DNA of 64,000 nucleotides, taken from NCBI RefSeq assembly GCF_036178145.1, contig NZ_CP108067.1, positions 558,001 through 622,000 of the forward strand, read 5' to 3'. Made by a program: the position numbers and the translations under genes. Below the pieces are notes generated by a model that worked only from the letters and a program-made list of their open reading frames with translations, was not told the DNA's origin and ran no database searches. The stretch comes from Streptomyces sp. NBC_00273 (GTDB lineage Bacteria > Actinomycetota > Actinomycetes > Streptomycetales > Streptomycetaceae). Below, in pieces: positions 58,301-64,000 of the stretch (the stretch's first letter is position 1; each line of letters begins with the position of its first letter).

Positions 58301-61300
58301 CAGAACGGTCCCGGAAGGCGTCCAGGAGTCCGTGCTGCCGCTCGCGGCACGGACCAGCCGACGCCCGAACACACCGGAAGACCGCACCGCAACCTGGTCC
58401 TCACCAGCACCGCCCAGCACACCCACCAGACGGGACATCGCCCGCTCATCCCACACCTCAGGCAGGTCAACCAGACCACCCCAACGCCCCGGAATCTCCA
58501 GAGCGGCCACACGCCCGAGACCCCAGACCTGAGCCTGAACCGCCGACACCAGCCGATCCGAACGACCCACGCTCACCGCACCGCGAGTCAGGCACCACAG
58601 CGGCGCCTCCACCCCAGCATCACCCAACGCCTGCACCAAACCAGCCGTCGCGATGACCCCGGCCGACTCGTCCAGCGCGAGCAGCGACACCACACCAGCA
58701 ACAGAACCCGCACCGGACAACAGCCCAGCCAAAGCAGCACGATCGGCATCAGCCTCAACGACAACCCGGCGGACCTCAGCCCCAGCGCCGGCCAACGCAT
58801 CCACCACACCAGCGGCCAAGGACTCGTCCTCGCGCGCAACGACGAGCCACTCGCCGCCCAGCGTCCCGCCCGACACAGTCAGCGGCTTCCACGACACCCG
58901 ATAACGCCAGCCATCCACCTGCGCCTGCTCCTGGTGCTGCCGGCGCCATGCCGACAGGGCAGGGACGAGTTCGCTGAGGCTCGTATCGTCGTTCACCTCC
59001 AGTTCCGCCAGCAGAGAGGGGAGATCGCCCCGCTCCACCGCGTCCCAGAACCGGGCATCCACCGCGTCGGTAGCCGGCTCGGAGGCTACGGCGCCGGACA
59101 GAATCGTCTCCGGCCAGTAGCGCTGCCGCTGGAAGGCGTACGTCGGGAGGTCCACGCGCTCCGCACCCGTACCGGCGAAGAAGGCGGACCAGTCCACCTC
59201 CACACCCCGCACATGAGCCTGCGCCACGCCGGTGACCACCGTCTCCGGCTCACCACGCCCCGAACGCAGCACCGGGACGAAAGCGACGTCCGCGTCACCG
59301 TTCAGGCAGTCCTGGGCCAGGGCGGACAGCACACCATCGGGACCGATCTCGACGTACGTCGTCACGCCCGCGCCCTCCAGGGCGCGGATGCCGTCGAGGA
59401 AGCGGACCGCCTCACGGACGTGCCGCACCCAGAACTCCACCGAGCCCATCTCATCCGAGACAAGCGCGCCGGTCAGGTTCGACACGACCTGAATACGCGG
59501 GGCCTCGAACGACACCCCCTCCACCACCCGGCGGAAGTCCTCCAACATGCCGTCCATGTGCGGCGAGTGGAACGCGTGGCTCACCGTCAGGCGCTTGGTC
59601 TTGCGGTCAGGGAAGGCGGCCACGACGGCCGTGGCGGCGTCCTCGTCACCGGCGATGACCACCGAGCGCGGGCCGTTGACCGCCGCGATGCTCACCCGGT
59701 CGCTCAGCAGCGGCAGGACCTCGTCCTCCGACGCCTGCACCGCGATCATCACGCCACCACCCGGCAGCGCCTGCATCAGACGACCACGCGCCGCCACCAA
59801 CACACACGCGTCCTCCAACGAGAACACCCCGGCCACGTGCGCGGCAGCGATCTCACCGATCGAATGCCCGGACAGGAAGTCCGGCCGCAGACCCCACGAC
59901 TCAACGAGCCGGAACAACGCCACCTCGACCGCAAACAGCGCCGGCTGCGCGTACTCCGTACGGTCCAGCAGCGCCCCGTCGCCACCGAACAGGACTTCCT
60001 TCAAGGGGAGTTCAAGCTGCGAGTCGAAGCGCGCGCACACCTCGTCCAGCGCGTCCGCGAACACCGGGAAGGCGTCGTACAGCTCACGCCCCATCCCCAG
60101 CCGCTGGCTCCCCTGCCCGGTGAACAGGAACGCCAGTCCGCCACCCGACACCGTGCCCTGCACCAGCCCCGGCACCTGCTCGCCGGCGGCCAATGCCGCC
60201 AGGCCCGCCGCCAGGGATTCACGGCTCGCGGCGTCCGCGACCAGGACCGCGCGCGACTCGAACGTGGAGCGTCCGGCCGCGAGCGAGTACGCGATGTCGA
60301 CGGTAGCGGCCTGCGGGTTCTCGGCCAGCCACGACGCGAGCTGCTGCGCCTGGGCGCGCAGCCCGGCGGGGTTCTTGCCCGTGACGGCGAACGGCAGCAC
60401 CGGGAGGGCCGAGCCGGCACCGGCACCCGTGCCGTGACCGGGAGCGGCCGCTTCCTCCTCCGCCGTCGGCGCCTCTTCGATGATCGTGTGCGCGTTCGTA
60501 CCGCTCAGGCCGAAGGACGAGACGCCGGCCCGGCGCGGGCGCCCGGTCTCGGGCCATTCCACCTGCTCGGTCAGGAGCGCGACCTCGCCCGCCGTCCAGT
60601 CGACGTGCGGGGTGGGCTCGTCCACGTGCAGGGTCTGCGGGAGCACGCCGTGCCGCATGGCCAGCACCATCTTGATGATGCCCGCGACACCCGCCGCGGC
60701 CTGCGTGTGCCCGATGTTCGACTTCACCGAACCCAGCAGCAGCGGCCGTCCATCGGCACGCTCCTGACCGTACGTCGCCAGCAGCGCCTGCGCCTCGATC
60801 GGGTCACCGAGCCGCGTACCCGTACCGTGCGCCTCCACCGCGTCCACGTCGGCGGCCGACAGACCCGCGCTGGCCAGGGCCTGACGGATCACCCGCTGCT
60901 GCGAGGGGCCGTTCGGGGCCGTAAGACCGTTGCTCGCACCGTCCTGGTTGATCGCGGAACCCCGCACCACCGCCAGGACCGGGTGACCGTTGCGCCGCGC
61001 GTCCGACAGCCGCTCCACGAGCAGCATGCCGACACCCTCACCCCAGCCCGTGCCATCGGCGGCCGCAGCGAACGCCTTGATGCGGCCGTCCTCCGCCAGC
61101 CCCCGCTGACGACTGAAGTCGACGAAGGCATCAGGGGTGGACATCACGGTCACACCACCGGCGAGCGCCATGGTGCACTCGCCCTGCCGCAGGGCCTGAA
61201 CGGCCAGGTGCAGGGCGACGAGCGACGACGAGCAGGCCGTGTCGACCGTGATCGCGGGGCCTTCGAGGCCGAACACGTACGAGAGGCGGCCAGATACGAC

Positions 61301-64000
61301 ACTCGCCGCGTTGCCCGTGCCGACGTGGCCCTCCAGGCCGTCGGCTTCGCCCGCGACCAGGGAGAGATAGTCCTGGCCGTTGGTCCCGACGAACACGCCG
61401 GCCCGGCTGCCCTTCAGTACGGCGGGGTCGATGCCGGCCCGCTCGAAGGCCTCCCACGAGGTCTCCAGCAGCAGGCGCTGCTGCGGGTCCATGGCGAGGG
61501 CCTCGCGCGGCGAGATCCCGAAGAAGTCGGCGTCGAACTCGGCGGCGTCGTAGAGGAAGCCGCCTTCGCGCGTGTACGAGGTCCCCGGCTGGTCCGGGTC
61601 CGCGTCGTAGAGGCGGTCCAGATCCCAGCCACGGTCAGCCGGGAAGTCGGCGACCGCGTCCGTGCCCTGGGCGAGAAGCCGCCACAGGTCTTCCGGAGTC
61701 CGTACCCCGCCGGGGAAACGGCAGCTCATCGCCACGATCGCGATCGGATCGTCGTCGGCCGCCACGGAGACGCCCTGGGGGGCGTCGGCCTTCGGCGCGC
61801 TGCCCACCAGCTCCCCGCGCAGGTACTCCGCGAGGGCCGCGGAGGTCGGGTAGTCGTACACGAGGGTGGTGGGGAGCCGCAGCGCGGTGGCCGCGCCCAG
61901 CCGGTTGCGCAGGTCTACGGCGGTCAGGGAGTCGAACCCGAGCTCCTTGAAGGCGCGTTCGGCCCCGACGGCGTCCGAGCCGTCGTGCCCGAGGACGGCG
62001 GCGACGTGGATACGGACCAGGCTGAGCAGCTCCCGCTCCTGCTCGGCGCGAGGCAGCTCGGCCAGCTTCGCGAACGCGGCACCGGCGACGTCGGCACCTG
62101 TGACGACGGTCCCCTGTCCGGTGGCGGCGGTGGTGCCTTCCGGGCCGCCGGTGACGAAGTCGCCGACCAGCGGGTTGGGGCGGACTCCCGCCACGATCGC
62201 GGAGAAACGGTCCCAGGCGATGTCCGCGACGGTCAGGGCGGCCTCGTCGGCACCAACGGCCTGAGCCAGCGCGGCGATCGCGGCTTCGGGGGCCATCGGC
62301 GGCAGACCCTCACGCCGCATCCGCGCGTCCATGGCCTCATCAGCGGCCATACCACCCTCGGCCCACGGACCCCACGCGATCGAGGTAGCGGCCAGCCCGG
62401 CCGCCCGCCGCTGCTCAGCGAGAGCGTCCAGATAGGCATTGGCGGCAGCGTAGTTCGCCTGACCAGCAGCACCGATGGTGCCGCTCATCGAGGAGAACAG
62501 CACGAACGCGGAGAGCTCAATGCCAAGCTCAACGGTCAACTCGTGCAGATTGAGCGCCGCGGTCGCCTTCGCCCGCAGCACACTCTCGAAACGCTCGGGG
62601 GTGAGGGCGTCGAGGACACCGTCATCCAGCACACCAGCCGTGTGCACGACCGCCGTTAGCGTGTCGGCCTCGGCCTCCAGGAGCACACGCAGAGCGTCAC
62701 GGTCGGAGGCGTCACACGCCACGACCGACACCTCAACACCCAACTCCGACAGCTCCGCCACCAACTCGGCAGCACCCGGAGCCTCAAGACCACGACGGCT
62801 CGTCAGCACCAGACGCTCGGCACCCGCACCGGCCAGCCAACGAGCCAGCCGGCCACCCAGAGCACCCGTACCACCAGTCACCAGAACAGTCCCGGAAGGC
62901 GTCCAGGAGTCCGTGTTGCCGCTCGCGGCACGGACAAGACGACGCCCGAAGACCCCAGAGGACCGCACCGCGACCTGGTCCTCACCAGCAGAAGCCAGCA
63001 CACCCACCAGGCGGGACATGGCCCGCTCATCCCACACCTCGGGCAGGTCAACCAGACCGCCCCAACGCCCGGGAACCTCAAGGGCAGCTACACGGCCCAG
63101 GCCCCACACCTGAGCCTGAACCGCCGACATCAGACGATCCGAACGGCCCACACTGACCGCACCACGAGTCAGGCACCACAGCGGCGCCTCCACCCCCACA
63201 TCACCCAACGCCTGCACCAAACCAGCAGACGCAACAACCCCAGCAGCCTCATCCAGAGCCAGAAGCGACACCACACCAGCAACAGAACCCACACCCGCAC
63301 CAGACAGCAGCTCAGCCAAAGCGGCACGATCCGTACCCGGCTCGACAACAACCCGCCGGACCTCAGCCCCACCCCCGGCCAGCGCATCCACCACACCAGC
63401 GGCCAAGGACTCGTCCTCGCGCGCGACAACGATCCACTCGCCGCCCAACACTGCCCCGCCCGACACGGTCAGCGGCTTCCACGACACCCGGTAACGCCAG
63501 CCATCCACCTCCGACTGCGTCCGCACCCGCCGGCGCCATGCCGACAGGGCCGGGACGACCTCGCTCAGCGGCTGTTCACCGTCCGCGTCCAGTTCGAGCG
63601 CGGCGGCGAGCGCAGCCACGTCCTCGTGCTCGACCGCGTCCCAGAAGGCGCTGTCAGCCGGGTCGGCCCGATGCGCGGGCGCCGTCTCCGACTCGGCGGC
63701 GGGGGTGCGGGCGTTCATCCAGTAGCGCTGCCGCTGGAACGCGTACGTCGGCAGGTCCACGCGCTCCGCGCCCGTACCGGCGAAGCAGGCGGCCCAGTCG
63801 ACCTCCGCGCCCCGGACGAACATGCGGGCGACCGCGTCGAGCAGGGTGGCGTTCTCGGGGCGGCCGACGCGCAGCGCGGCGGCGAAGGCGGGGTTGGCGG
63901 TGTCCTGCGGGTCGGTGACCAGGCAGTCCTGGGCCATGGCGGTGAGGACGGGGTCGGGTCCGAGTTCCAGGAAGGAGTCGGCGCCGCGCGCCTTGAGGGT
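32507..64000 (-). CDS. PKS-1: giant type I polyketide synthase, 5'-truncated by the window (seven modules visible)
   Basis: The frame is open from the right edge to TGA at 32507-32509, giving 10,497 visible codons. The true start lies beyond 64000, because the first visible residues are the C-terminal part of an AT. Layout in visible residues: module 1.1 [AT 1-95]-KR-ACP (Ser about 689); 1.2 KS-AT-KR-ACP (757-2280); 1.3 KS-AT-DH-KR-ACP (2283-4065); 1.4 KS-AT-KR-ACP (4073-5580); 1.5 KS-AT-DH-KR-ACP (5588-7360); 1.6 KS-AT-KR-ACP (7365-8870); 1.7 KS-AT-KR-ACP (8880-10400). A tail docking domain follows, with [11 protein letters not shown] and then [11 protein letters not shown]. All six complete KSs keep their Cys (TACSS/TACSA) and both His motifs. 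All six complete ATs are malonyl type (GHSIG, HAFH). KRs 1.1-1.6 have the B-type LDD motif; KR 1.7 is A-type. No ER is present. The expected product segment is a mostly 1,3-oxygenated chain with alkenes at modules 1.3 and 1.5, if their KRs work. Confidence 0.97.
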   Translation of the reverse strand, partial: TLKARGADSFLELGPDPVLTAMAQDCLVTDPQDTANPAFAAALRVGRPENATLLDAVARMFVRGAEVDWAACFAGTGAERVDLPTYAFQRQRYWMNARTPAAESETAPAHRADPADSAFWDAVEHEDVAALAAALELDADGEQPLSEVVPALSAWRRRVRTQSEVDGWRYRVSWKPLTVSGGAVLGGEWIVVAREDESLAAGVVDALAGGGAEVRRVVVEPGTDRAALAELLSGAGVGSVAGVVSLLALDEAAGVVASAGLVQALGDVGVEAPLWCLTRGAVSVGRSDRLMSAVQAQVWGLGRVAALEVPGRWGGLVDLPEVWDERAMSRLVGVLASAGEDQVAVRSSGVFGRRLVRAASGNTDSWTPSGTVLVTGGTGALGGRLARWLAGAGAERLVLTSRRGLEAPGAAELVAELSELGVEVSVVACDASDRDALRVLLEAEADTLTAVVHTAGVLDDGVLDALTPERFESVLRAKATAALNLHELTVELGIELSAFVLFSSMSGTIGAAGQANYAAANAYLDALAEQRRAAGLAATSIAWGPWAEGGMAADEAMDARMRREGLPPMAPEAAIAALAQAVGADEAALTVADIAWDRFSAIVAGVRPNPLVGDFVTGGPEGTTAATGQGTVVTGADVAGAAFAKLAELPRAEQERELLSLVRIHVAAVLGHDGSDAVGAERAFKELGFDSLTAVDLRNRLGAATALRLPTTLVYDYPTSAALAEYLRGELVGSAPKADAPQGVSVAADDDPIAIVAMSCRFPGGVRTPEDLWRLLAQGTDAVADFPADRGWDLDRLYDADPDQPGTSYTREGGFLYDAAEFDADFFGISPREALAMDPQQRLLLETSWEAFERAGIDPAVLKGSRAGVFVGTNGQDYLSLVAGEADGLEGHVGTGNAASVVSGRLSYVFGLEGPAITVDTACSSSLVALHLAVQALRQGECTMALAGGVTVMSTPDAFVDFSRQRGLAEDGRIKAFAAAADGTGWGEGVGMLLVERLSDARRNGHPVLAVVRGSAINQDGASNGLTAPNGPSQQRVIRQALASAGLSAADVDAVEAHGTGTRLGDPIEAQALLATYGQERADGRPLLLGSVKSNIGHTQAAAGVAGIIKMVLAMRHGVLPQTLHVDEPTPHVDWTAGEVALLTEQVEWPETGRPRRAGVSSFGLSGTNAHTIIEEAPTAEEEAAAPGHGTGAGAGSALPVLPFAVTGKNPAGLRAQAQQLASWLAENPQAATVDIAYSLAAGRSTFESRAVLVADAASRESLAAGLAALAAGEQVPGLVQGTVSGGGLAFLFTGQGSQRLGMGRELYDAFPVFADALDEVCARFDSQLELPLKEVLFGGDGALLDRTEYAQPALFAVEVALFRLVESWGLRPDFLSGHSIGEIAAAHVAGVFSLEDACVLVAARGRLMQALPGGGVMIAVQASEDEVLPLLSDRVSIAAVNGPRSVVIAGDEDAATAVVAAFPDRKTKRLTVSHAFHSPHMDGMLEDFRRVVEGVSFEAPRIQVVSNLTGALVSDEMGSVEFWVRHVREAVRFLDGIRALEGAGVTTYVEIGPDGVLSALAQDCLNGDADVAFVPVLRSGRGEPETVVTGVAQAHVRGVEVDWSAFFAGTGAERVDLPTYAFQRQRYWPETILSGAVASEPATDAVDARFWDAVERGDLPSLLAELEVNDDTSLSELVPALSAWRRQHQEQAQVDGWRYRVSWKPLTVSGGTLGGEWLVVAREDESLAAGVVDALAGAGAEVRRVVVEADADRAALAGLLSGAGSVAGVVSLLALDESAGVIATAGLVQALGDAGVEAPLWCLTRGAVSVGRSDRLVSAVQAQVWGLGRVAALEIPGRWGGLVDLPEVWDERAMSRLVGVLGGAGEDQVAVRSSGVFGRRLVRAASGSTDSWTPSGTVLVTGGTGALGGRVARWLAGAGAERLVLTSRRGLEAPGAAELVAELSELGVEVSVVACDASDRDALRALLEAEADTLTAVVHTAGVLDDGVLDALTPERFESVLRAKATSALNLHELTVELGIELSAFVLFSSMTGTIGTAGQANYAAANAYLDALAEQRRAAGLAATSIAWGPWADSGMAADEALEARMRRDGVPPMNAQSAIRVLRQAVAAEDASITVADVEWERYLSGHTAVRRSELFSELSEVRAARAGTEARAQATAHADGPGTLSGRLAALAPAEQVRELLDLVRTHVAAVLGHGGADAVVADRAFKELGFDSLTAVELRNRLGAATELRLPVTLIYDYPTSAALADHLRDELVGSVPVSGALLPVAAAVDGDPIAIVAMSCRFPGGIASPEDLWELLAHGTDAVAEFPADRGWNLDRLYSADPDQPGTSYTREGGFVAGAAEFDAGFFGISPREALAMDPQQRLLLETSWEAFERAGIDPSSLRGSRAGVFVGTNGQDYLSLVAREQDGLEGHVGTGNAGSVMSGRVSYVFGLEGPAVTVDTACSSSLVALHWAIQALRSGECSLALAGGVTVMSTPENFIDFSRQRGLAADGRIKAFAAAADGTGWGEGVGMLLVERLSDAQRNGHPVLAVVRGSAINQDGASNGLTAPNGPSQQRVIRQALASAGLSAADVDAVEAHGTGTRLGDPIEAQALLSTYGQERADGRPLLLGSIKSNIGHTQAAAGVAGIIKMVLAMQHGVLPQTLHVDAPTPHVDWTAGDIELLTEQRAWPETGRPRRAGISSFGISGTNAHTIIEQAPDAEEPARADAQPTVRPGRVLPYLLSGKTKDALRAQAAVLTAYLDAAEDNGVDAVDLAYSLAASRAHLDQRAAFVLPAEHAQDLRDALGRLATGESAPRITTGTAGDGRTAFLFTGQGSQRLGMGRELYDVFPVFADALDAVCAQMDAVLDRPLKDVLFGGDAAVLDRTEYTQPALFAVEVALFRLVESWGVKPDLLSGHSIGEIAAAHVAGVFSLEDACALVAARGRLMQALPGGGVMIAVQASEDEVLPLLTDRVSIAAVNGPRSVVIAGDEDAATAVVTAFPDRKSKRLTVSHAFHSPHMDGMLEDFRRVVEGLSFEAPRIQVVSNLTGSVVSDEMGSAEFWVRHVREAVRFLDGIRALEADGVTTYVELGPDGVLSALAQDCLAETGHAVFVPVLRSGRPEAETLVTALAQAHVHGVTVDWTASFAGTGARRVDLPTYAFQRQRFWPSAAVFAAGDPEAIGLGDAGHPLLGAAVTLADSEGVLLAGRLSVETHPWLVDHTILGSVLLPGTAFVELAIRAGDEVGCDVVEELTLEAPLVLPERGGVQLQLVVEAPIEPGRRPFGVYSRRRDALAEESWTRHGSGVLAAGARPEAAQEFGDLAVWPPSGAQPVDVDGLYADLAREGVSYGPLFQGLKAAWRRGAELFTEVALPQGDQRDAARFGLHPALLDAGLHAIGHGESGEHAASGALLPFAWAGVSLYAVGASSLRMRLTPHSANDPHTLGLLIADETGRPVAAVESLTLRPASADQVHAAGAGHLESLFRVEWVSATLTPAAPAGLRWVVLGRDEIGLAGTGAQVTEYADVAAFGSALAAGEPAPDAVFVLPSADVLGADDAAGSVHTAVNGALASVQEWLSDDRFAGTRLVWVTSGAVAVGAGSGVRNLPGSAVRGLLRSAQSENPGQLVMLDLDVEPDSASVAAIPAALAAGEPELAVRAGVVSVPRLVRVPSSDGAAESPVVVGDPSGTVLVTGATGSLGRLFARHLVTSYGVERLLLVSRRGSAAEGAEELVAELAELGARAELAACDLADRDAVAALLASVPAEHPLTAVVHTAGVLDDGVVSALTSERVATVLRPKVDAAWNLHELTRDLDLSAFVLFSGAAAAFGAAGQANYAAANAFLEALAEQRRAEGLAATALAWGLWAPQTGSGGGSDGGMAAGLDDANLRRIARDGVGALAADEGLALFDTAMAVDSAVLLPIRLDLAVLRAQAVSAGSTPALLRALVRVPVRRTVERRDGRADAGSPLVARLLALPVAEHEGVLLDLVCGRVAAVLGHTGAEAVDAERAFRDLGFDSLTAVELRNVLKAETGLRLSPTLVFDYPTPVALARHLLAELAVTAESAEQGGVRGRLTPVRSAPDVTDDPIVIVGMGCRFPGGVRTPDELWQLVATGGDGITAFPSDRGWNVEALYHPDPDHAGTSYTREGGFLHDAAEFDPAFFGISPREALAMDPQQRLLLETSWEAFERAGIDPASVHGSRTGVFAGVMYHDYVTGVGIGDGAGSGDELPEGVEGYLGTGNAGSIASGRIAYTFGLEGPAVTVDTACSSSLVALHWAIQALRNGECDMALAGGVAIMATPETFIDFSRQRGLAADGRCKSFAAAADGTGWAEGAGMLLVERQSDAVRNGHPILAVVRGSAVNQDGASNGLTAPNGPSQQRVIREALASAGLSAADVDAVEAHGTGTRLGDPIEAQALLATYGQDRPEGRPLLLGSIKSNIGHTQAAAGVAGVIKMVMAMRHGVLPETLHVDAPSAQVDWEDGDVSLLTEAVEWPETGRPRRAGISSFGISGTNAHTIIEQPPAATEPAEPEAAVLLPAVPWVLSAKGEDAVRAQARELRSHVLAVPDVRPVDVAWSLAVGKASFEDRAAVVAADREGLLAALEALAEGRSTAALIEGSPVPGKLAFLFTGQGSQRLGMGRELYDAFPVFADALDEVCARFDSQLELPLKDVLFGYDAAVLDRTEFTQPALFAVEVALFRLVESWGLRPDFLSGHSIGEIAAAHVAGVFSLEDACVLVAARGRLMQALPSGGVMIAVQASEDEVLPLLSDRVSIAAVNGPQAVVVAGDEDMAVAIAEAFEAQGRKSKRLTVSHAFHSPHMDGMLEDFRLVVEGLSFEAPRIQVVSNLTGALVSDEMGSAEFWIRHVREAVRFLDGIRALEGAGVTTYVEIGPDGVLSALAQDCLTGDADVAFVPVLRAGRGEAETAVTGVAQAHVRGVEVDWSAFFAGTGARRAELPTYAFQRQRYWLQVTGAARNASGYDVDSRFWDAVEREDLASLAGTLDMDDENAWGTVLPALSAWRRGLRTQSEVDGWRYRVSWKPLTVSGGTLGGEWLVVAGEDESLAAGVVDALAGAGAEVRRVVVEADADRAALAELLSGAGSVVGVVSLLALDESAGVIATAGLVQALGDAGVEAPLWCLTRGAVSVGRSDRLVSAVQAQVWGLGRVAALEVPGRWGGLVDLPEVWDERAMSRLVGVLGGAGEDQVAVRSSGVFGRRLVRAASGSTDSWTPSGTVLVTGGTGALGGRVARWLAGAGAERLVLTSRRGADAPGAAELVAELSGLGVEVSVVACDASDRDALRALLEAEADTLTAVVHTAGILDDGVLDALTPERFESVLRAKATSALNLHELTVELGIELSAFVLFSSMSGTIGAAGQANYAAANAYLDALAEQRRAAGLAATSLAWGPWAEGGMAADEAMDARMRREGLPPMAPDTAMAVLRQSAVSGDAALLVADVDWKRFGPAFAVSRPSTLFAELAETRSAAPASRDSESPVDRLAGLGAVELERELLGLVRTHVAAVLGHDGADAVGAERAFKELGFDSLTAVELRNRLGAATGVSLPATLIFDYPTASALMAYLRDELLGTQALITGPAATVVDDDPIAIVAMSCRFPGGVRTPEDLWQLLATGGDAIGEFPVDRGWDLDRLYSPDPDQQGTFYAREGGFLYDVADFDADFFGISPREALAMDPQQRLLLEATWETFERAGIDPAAVRGSQAGVFIGTNGQDYDGTFRSIPEGIEGFLGTGNAASVVSGRLSYAFGLEGPAVTVDTACSASLVALHWAIQALRSGECSLALAGGVTVMSSPGAYIDFSRQRGLAADGRIKAFAADADGTGWGEGVGMLLVERLSDARRNGHPVLAVVRGSAINQDGASNGLTAPNGPSQQRVIRAALASAGLSAAEVDAVEAHGTGTRLGDPIEAQALLATYGQDRPGDQPLLLGSIKSNIGHTQAAAGVAGVIKMVLAMQHGVLPQTLHVNEPTPHVDWTAGDIALLTEQRAWPETGRPRRAGISSFGFSGTNAHTIIEQAPDAPDAEVSAQPQERPGGVMPWVLSAKSEAALRVQAERLEALLASDELLESADVAYALATSRSALERRAVVVAEEREEFLAALRALAAGEQAAGLVRGTAAALGNTAFLFTGQGSQRVGMGHELYDTHPVFADALDAICARMDAHLELPLKDVLFGDAAAVLDRTEYTQPALFAVEVALFRLVESWGVKPDFLSGHSIGEIAAAHVAGVFSLEDACALVAARGRLMQALPGGGVMIAVQASEDEVLPLLTDRVSIAAVNGPQSVVIAGDEDAATAVVAAFPDRKSKRLTVSHAFHSPHMDGMLDAFRQVVAGLSFEAPRIPVVSNLTGSVVSDEMGSAEFWVRHVREAVRFLDGIRALEAAGVTTYVELGPDGVLSALAQDCFTQDAVFVPALRKGRPEAEAVTTALAQAHAHGVTVDWAAYFAGTGARRVDLPTYAFQRQRFWPSAAVFAAGDPEAIGLGDAGHPLLGAAVTLADSEGVLLAGRLSLDTHPWLADHTIHGGVLLPGTAFVDLAIRAGDQVGCDVVEELTLEAPLVLPERGGVQLQLVIEAPMAPGRRAFSVYSRRQDALAEEPWTRHGSGVLASGARPEAAQEFGELAVWPPSGAQPVDVDGLYAELLGDGMAYGPLFQGLKAAWRRGGELFTEVVLPEDGRGDAARFGLHPALLDAGLHAIGHGDPVAEGAGAMLPFSWVGVSLYAVGASSLRMRLTPHSPDDRHTLGLLIADETGRPVAAVESLTLRPASADQVNGAGAGHLESLFRVEWEPAAIGSVTSAGLRWVVLGRDEIGLAGTGAQVTEYADVAAFGSALAAGEPAPDAVFVLPSAVDVDGDTVGSVHGAVNGALASVQEWLADDRFAGSRLVWVTSGAVAVGAGSGVRDLPGSAVRGLLRSAQSENPGQLVMLDLDVEPDSASVAAIPAALAAGEPELAVRAGVVSVPRLVRVPSADSVAEAPVVLGDPSGTVLVTGATGGLGRLFARHLVSAHGARRLLLVSRRGSAAEGAEELVAELAELGARAELAACDLADRDAVAALLASVPAEHPLTAVVHTAGVLDDGVVSALTPERVATVLRPKVDAAWNLHELTRDLDLSAFVLFSGAAAVFGAAGQANYAAANAFLEALAEQRRSEGLAATALAWGLWAPQAGSGGGMAASLDDANLRRIARDGVDGLAADEGLALFDTAMAVDSAVLLPIRLDLAVLRAQAVSAGSTPALLRALVRVPVRRTVERRGGDSETGSPLVARLLALPVAEHEGVLLDLVCGRVAAVLGHTGAEAVDAERAFRDLGFDSLTAVELRNVLKTETGLRLPPTLIFDYPTPAALARHLLSELAVTDGSAEAAGVRGLSTPVRAAVGLTDDPIVIVGMGCRFPGGVRTPEELWQLVATGGDGITAFPSDRGWDVEALYHPDPDHVGTSYTREGGFLHDAAEFDPAFFGISPREALAMDPQQRLLLETSWEAFERAGIDPATLRGSRTGVFAGVMYHDYATGYGNGEELPEGVEGYLGTGNSGSIASGRVSYAFGLEGPAVTVDTACSSSLVALHWAIQALRQGECDMALAGGVAIMATPETFVDFSRQRGLSADGRCKSFAAAADGTGWAEGAGMLLVERQSDALRNGHPILAVVRGSAINQDGASNGLTAPNGPSQQRVIREALASAGLSAADVDAVEAHGTGTRLGDPIEAQALLATYGQDRPEGRPLLLGSIKSNIGHTQAAAGVAGVIKMVMAMRHGVLPQTLHVDAPSPQVDWEDGDVSLLTDATDWPETGRPRRAGISSFGISGTNAHTIIEQPPAATEPAEAPADATPLPVVPWVLSAKGENALRAQARQLQAHVLAAPDVRPVDVAWSLAANRASFEDRAAVVAADREGLLAALEALAEGRPTAAVVNGSPVGGKVAFLFTGQGSQRLGMGRELYETHPVFAAALDAVCERLELPLKDVLFGDDAALLDRTEYTQPALFAVEVALFRLVESWGVKPDFLSGHSIGEIAAAHVAGVFSLDDACTLVAARGRLMQALPGGGVMIAVQASEDEVLPLLTDRVSIAAVNGPQSVVVAGDEDAAVAVAESFADRKTKRLTVSHAFHSPHMDGMLDAFRHVVAGLSFEAPRIPVVSNLTGALVTDEMGSVEFWVRHVREAVRFLDGIRVLEEAGVTTYLELGPGGVLSAMGQECVAGEGAAFVPVLRAGRPETETTVAAVAQAHTRGLEVNWQALFTGSGARYVDLPTYAFQRQRYWLPMAGTVRSGAADEVDSRFWDAVEREDLESLAATLDMDGENAWDKVLPALPTLSAWRRGLRAQSEVDRWRYRVSWKPLTDAGTGAPLSGLWLVVAAAGVDDAAVVDALAARGVEVRRVVVEPGTDRAGLAGLLSGAGSVAGVVSLLALDEAAGVVASAGLVQALGDVGVEAPLWCLTRGAVSIGRSDRLVSAVQAQVWGLGRVAALEVPGRWGGLVDLPEVWDERAMSRLVGVLASAGEDQVAVRSSGVFGRRLVRATGGAASTSWTPSGTVLVTGGTGALGGRLARWMAGAGAERLVLTSRRGADAPGAAELAAELSGLGVEVSVVACDASDRDALRALLEAEADTLTAVVHTAGILDDGVLDALTPDRIESVLRAKATSALNLHELTVELGIELSAFVLFSSMSGVTGAAGQANYAAANAYLDALAEQRRAAGLAATSLAWGPWAEGGMAADESMDARMRREGLPPMAPDTAMAVLRQSVASSADAALLVADVDWERFAPAFSVVRPSSLFAELSDIRPAGPTARAAGDTASPVDRLAGLGAAELERELLGLVRTHVAAVLGHDGVDAVGAERAFKELGFDSLTAVELRNRLGAATGVSLPATLIFDYPTASALMGFLRDELLGTEARISGPVTPTVKAVDDDPIAIVAMSCRFPGGVRTPEDLWQLLSTGGDAIGEFPADRGWDLDRLYSPDADQQGTFYAREGGFLYDVADFDADFFGISPREALAMDPQQRLLLETTWETFERAGIAPSSVRGSQAGVFIGTNGQDYGTTLNTVPDGIEGFLGTGNAASVVSGRLSYAFGLEGPAVTVDTACSASLVALHWAIQALRSGECSLALAGGVTVMSSPGAYIDFSRQRGLAEDGRIKAFAADADGTGWGEGVGMLLVERLSDAQRNGHPVLAVVRGSAINQDGASNGLTAPNGPSQQRVIRQALASAGLSAAEVDAVEAHGTGTRLGDPIEAQALLATYGQDRPGDQPLLLGSIKSNIGHTQAAAGVAGVIKMVLAMQHGVLPQTLHVDEPTPHVDWTAGDIALLTEQRAWPDTGRPRRAGISSFGFSGTNAHTIIEQAPDVEQSAHADAQQRPGSVPWVLSAKSEAALRVQAERLEALLASDELLESADVAYALATSRSALERRAVVVAEEREEFLAALRALTAGEQAAGLVRGTAAAPGNTAFLFTGQGSQRLGMGRELYDTHPAFADALDAICARMDAHLELPLRDVLFGSDSVVLDETAYTQPALFAVEVALFRLLESWGLRPDFLSGHSIGEITAAHVAGVLSLDDACALVAARGRLMQALPSGGVMIAMQASEAEVLPLLTDRVSIAAINGPLSVVVAGDEDAATAIAAAFPDRKSKRLTVSHAFHSPHMDGMLADFRKVAEEITYGSPRIPVVSNLTGALVTDEMASADFWVRHVRDAVRFLDGIRALEAAGVTTYLELGPDGVLSALAQDCVTQDAVFVPALRKGRAEAEAVTTALAQAHAHGVTVDWRAYFAATAAGARRVDLPTYPFQRKRYWLEEAPRPAAVESGAGTAGGAVDAAFWEAVDNADLAALTATLEIDADQPLSALLPALSAWRRQSAERSLVDGWRYGVTWKPLGDPDATARPAGTWLVVTAATGAGPALPGIADALRARGADVREVALDVATTDRAAVADRLRTALAGNRADGVLSLLALAEAPHPAHPAAPAGLLLAGALVQALGDAEVDAPLWCVTTGAVATGPSDRVRSATQAQTWGFGRVVALEHPERWGGLVDLPGSPDARALDRLLAVLAGGKDAYEDQLAVRSAGLLARRIGHAAPAAVGSGGGAVERAPWRPRGTVLVTGGTGALGAHVARWLAAHGAEHLVLAGRRGADAPGVEALVAEVSALGARATAVACDVADRESVAELLAALRDDTSGPGLTAVFHTAGVGQFTPLAETGAGDVAAVFSAKVGGAEHLDELLGDTELDAFVLFSSIAGVWGSGGQAAYAAANAHLDALAQRRRDRGLTATAVAWGPWGEGGLVADDEAALQLRRRGLPVMAPELSIAALQQALDADDTTVTVADVDWELFVPAFTAARPRPLIAGLPEVRRVLAAEQHAVGTGLGADAAGDGAGEPARLVAEMRGMGADEAERSLLGLVRTHVAAVLGHDGAASVEAGRAFKELGFDSLTAVELRTRLGSATGLRLPASLVFDHPTPAALAAHLRAELLGGDTAPALPALAEIDKLEFLLTSVPEDDAAERARVTARLEALLANWNGTDRAAAHALEDEEDAIDSASAEDLFDIINNEFGKA
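35001..35359 (-). repeat. 359-nt perfect repeat in the AT of module 1.7
   Basis: Identical partner of 24651-25009. Similarity continues on both sides with scattered mismatches. The identity includes synonymous sites, which points to recent recombination rather than protein-level selection. Confidence 0.95.
35760..44700 (-). repeat. Tandem PKS duplication, copy 2 (DH of module 1.5 to AT start of module 1.7)
   Basis: This is the second copy of the 45640-54600 segment. It shares the Gly in place of the KR catalytic Ser, the [13 protein letters not shown] KS start of the middle module and the [13 protein letters not shown] KS of the last. Small indels exist: the offset is 9,849 at the KR start and 9,894 at the DH histidine. 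Confidence 0.85.
37393..41929 (-). other. Module 1.6: KS-AT-KR-ACP (malonyl, B-type hydroxyl)
   Basis: The KS has the GMGCRFPGG variant and [11 protein letters not shown] start is near 40310, GHSIG near 40060 and HAFH near 39770. The dimerisation element carries a three-residue insertion ([14 protein letters not shown]). The KR has TGGTGALGG near 38495, LDD, FSSMSG and NYAAAN. ACP GFDSL is near 37569. It is the second copy of module 1.4 at the 9,876-bp period. Confidence 0.92.
41930..47268 (-). other. Module 1.5: KS-AT-DH-KR-ACP (malonyl; KR lacks the catalytic Ser)
   Basis: The KS has [11 protein letters not shown] start is near 45650, GHSIG near 45390 and HAFH near 45090. DH begins near 44580. 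Its His (44489-44491) is in [10 protein letters not shown] and its Asp (43979-43981) is in DAGLH, so it looks active. KR NADPH motif is near 43085 and LDD is present, but the catalytic Ser is Gly (codon 42695-42697), as in module 1.3. ACP GFDSL is near 42130. The KS and AT N-terminus resemble module 1.7, while DH-KR-ACP resembles module 1.3. Confidence 0.9.
45640..54600 (-). repeat. Tandem PKS duplication, copy 1 (DH of module 1.3 to AT start of module 1.5)
   Basis: This segment matches 35760-44700. The offset is exactly 9,876 bp at three landmarks: the ACP-linker sequence at 52184 versus 42308, the KS starts at 51771 versus 41895, and the KS starts at 47231 versus 37355. Both copies have the order DH-KR-ACP / KS-AT-KR-ACP / KS-AT. 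Boundaries are approximate because the ATs themselves are similar. Confidence 0.85.
47269..51805 (-). other. Module 1.4: KS-AT-KR-ACP (malonyl, B-type hydroxyl)
   Basis: The KS opens with [13 protein letters not shown], a variant shared only with module 1.6; both follow DH modules. It keeps [11 protein letters not shown] start is near 50170, GHSIG near 49910 and HAFH near 49610. The dimerisation element ([18 protein letters not shown]) is present. KR NADPH motif is near 48340, with LDD and an intact Ser-Tyr. ACP GFDSL is near 47437. It is the first copy of the unit duplicated in module 1.6. Confidence 0.92.
51806..57180 (-). other. Module 1.3: KS-AT-DH-KR-ACP (malonyl; KR lacks the catalytic Ser)
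   Basis: KS and AT are intact (AT start near 55550, GHSIG near 55290, HAFH near 54990). The DH starts at HPLLGAAV near 54475. Its catalytic His (54383-54385) sits in a good HxxxGxxxxP, and Asp (53873-53875) is followed by xxxH as DxxxH, so it looks active. The KR has LDD and the Tyr (NYAAAN), but the catalytic Ser is Gly (codon 52583-52585, in [10 protein letters not shown]). ACP GFDSL is near 52008. The intended product is an alkene, if the KR can still reduce. Confidence 0.9.
57181..61759 (-). other. Module 1.2: KS-AT-KR-ACP (malonyl, B-type hydroxyl)
   Basis: KS runs from about 61757 to 60480 with [21 protein letters not shown] and [13 protein letters not shown] begins at [10 protein letters not shown] near 60130, with GHSIG near 59860 and HAFH near 59560. 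A dimerisation element ([18 protein letters not shown] as separate motifs) precedes the KR. The KR has TGGTGALGG near 58290, LDD, and FSSMTG with NYAAAN. ACP GFDSL is near 57353. Part of the KR-side DNA is almost identical to PKS-3 module 3.3. Confidence 0.93.
61760..64000 (-). other. Module 1.1 (partial): [AT]-KR-ACP
   Basis: The AT C-terminus is visible to about 63720. It reads [18 protein letters not shown], unlike the [20 protein letters not shown] shared by the other ATs, so this AT may come from another lineage; its specificity box is outside. A dimerisation element with AFWDAVE and LSAWRRR follows. The KR has TGGTGALGG near 62860, LDD in [13 protein letters not shown] and an intact Ser-Tyr-Asn set (FSSMSG, NYAAAN), so it is B-type and active. 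ACP serine is in GFDSL near 61934. Expected product: a D-type hydroxyl. Confidence 0.9.

Noticed and set aside
53360..62659. Long plus-strand open frame opposite PKS-1
   Set aside because: His/Arg/Gln-rich translation without recognisable motifs; it mirrors the repeated KR and AT DNA of the minus-strand gene. The similar frames at 39416-46792 and 7829-12394 were rejected for the same reason.
63935..63937. ATG in MAQDCLVT as the start of PKS-1
   Set aside because: It lies inside an AT domain, and the frame is open upstream to the window edge with AT-like sequence, so the gene begins beyond 64000.
1..64000. Enoylreductase or thioesterase domains
   Set aside because: No module has the extra length or the GGVG-type NADPH motif of an ER between DH and KR, and each complete C-terminus is a docking domain with no GxSxG thioesterase.
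1..64000. CRISPR array, tRNA, rRNA, insertion sequence or phage genes
   Set aside because: The coding PKS frames fill the window, the repeats are internal domain repeats, and the three gaps are too short for such elements.

Overview
The window is 64 kb of very GC-rich, Streptomyces-like actinomycete DNA. All of it is coding for giant type I modular polyketide synthases (PKS) on the minus strand, apart from three gaps of 24, 90 and 176 nt. Transcription and chain growth run from high to low coordinates. I call the four genes PKS-1 (32507-64000, N-terminus outside the window), PKS-2 (22103-32416), PKS-3 (2042-22078) and PKS-4 (1-1865, C-terminus outside the window). The sequence does not identify a named cluster, so no gene symbols are given. 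No loading module, thioesterase, enoylreductase, regulator, transporter, tailoring gene, tRNA, rRNA, CRISPR array or insertion sequence is visible.

PKS-1 shows seven modules: [..AT]-KR-ACP, KS-AT-KR-ACP, KS-AT-DH-KR-ACP, KS-AT-KR-ACP, KS-AT-DH-KR-ACP, KS-AT-KR-ACP and KS-AT-KR-ACP plus a tail docking domain. PKS-2 has two: KS-AT-(degenerate DH)-KR-ACP and KS-AT-KR-ACP plus tail. PKS-3 has four: KS-AT-DH-KR-ACP, KS-AT-KR-ACP, KS-AT-KR-ACP and KS-AT-DH-KR-ACP plus tail. PKS-4 shows a head docking domain, a KS and the start of an AT. The head and tail docking types alternate in a way that fits the order PKS-1 > PKS-2 > PKS-3 > PKS-4.

All twelve complete ATs carry the malonyl-type GHSIG and HAFH signatures. 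Every module that ends in the window has a KR and none has an ER. The visible part should therefore add an unbranched, heavily hydroxylated chain of about 26 backbone carbons, with isolated rather than conjugated double bonds. That would suit a large polyol macrolide or linear polyol (inference). The first AT of PKS-4 switches to a methylmalonyl-like type. KRs are B-type (LDD motif) except for the last KR of PKS-1 and the last KR of PKS-2, which are A-type (Trp motif).

The unusual points are evolutionary and catalytic. There is a 9,876-bp-period tandem duplication inside PKS-1 whose ends seem to fall inside ATs. Long identical tracts are shared between different genes. Four of the five DH-associated KRs lack the catalytic serine. 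One DH has lost its GPxF-type motif and another has an altered HxxxG motif. One KR-only module lacks the usual dimerisation element. A perfect 17-bp-stem hairpin and a decanucleotide repeat lie between PKS-3 and PKS-4.
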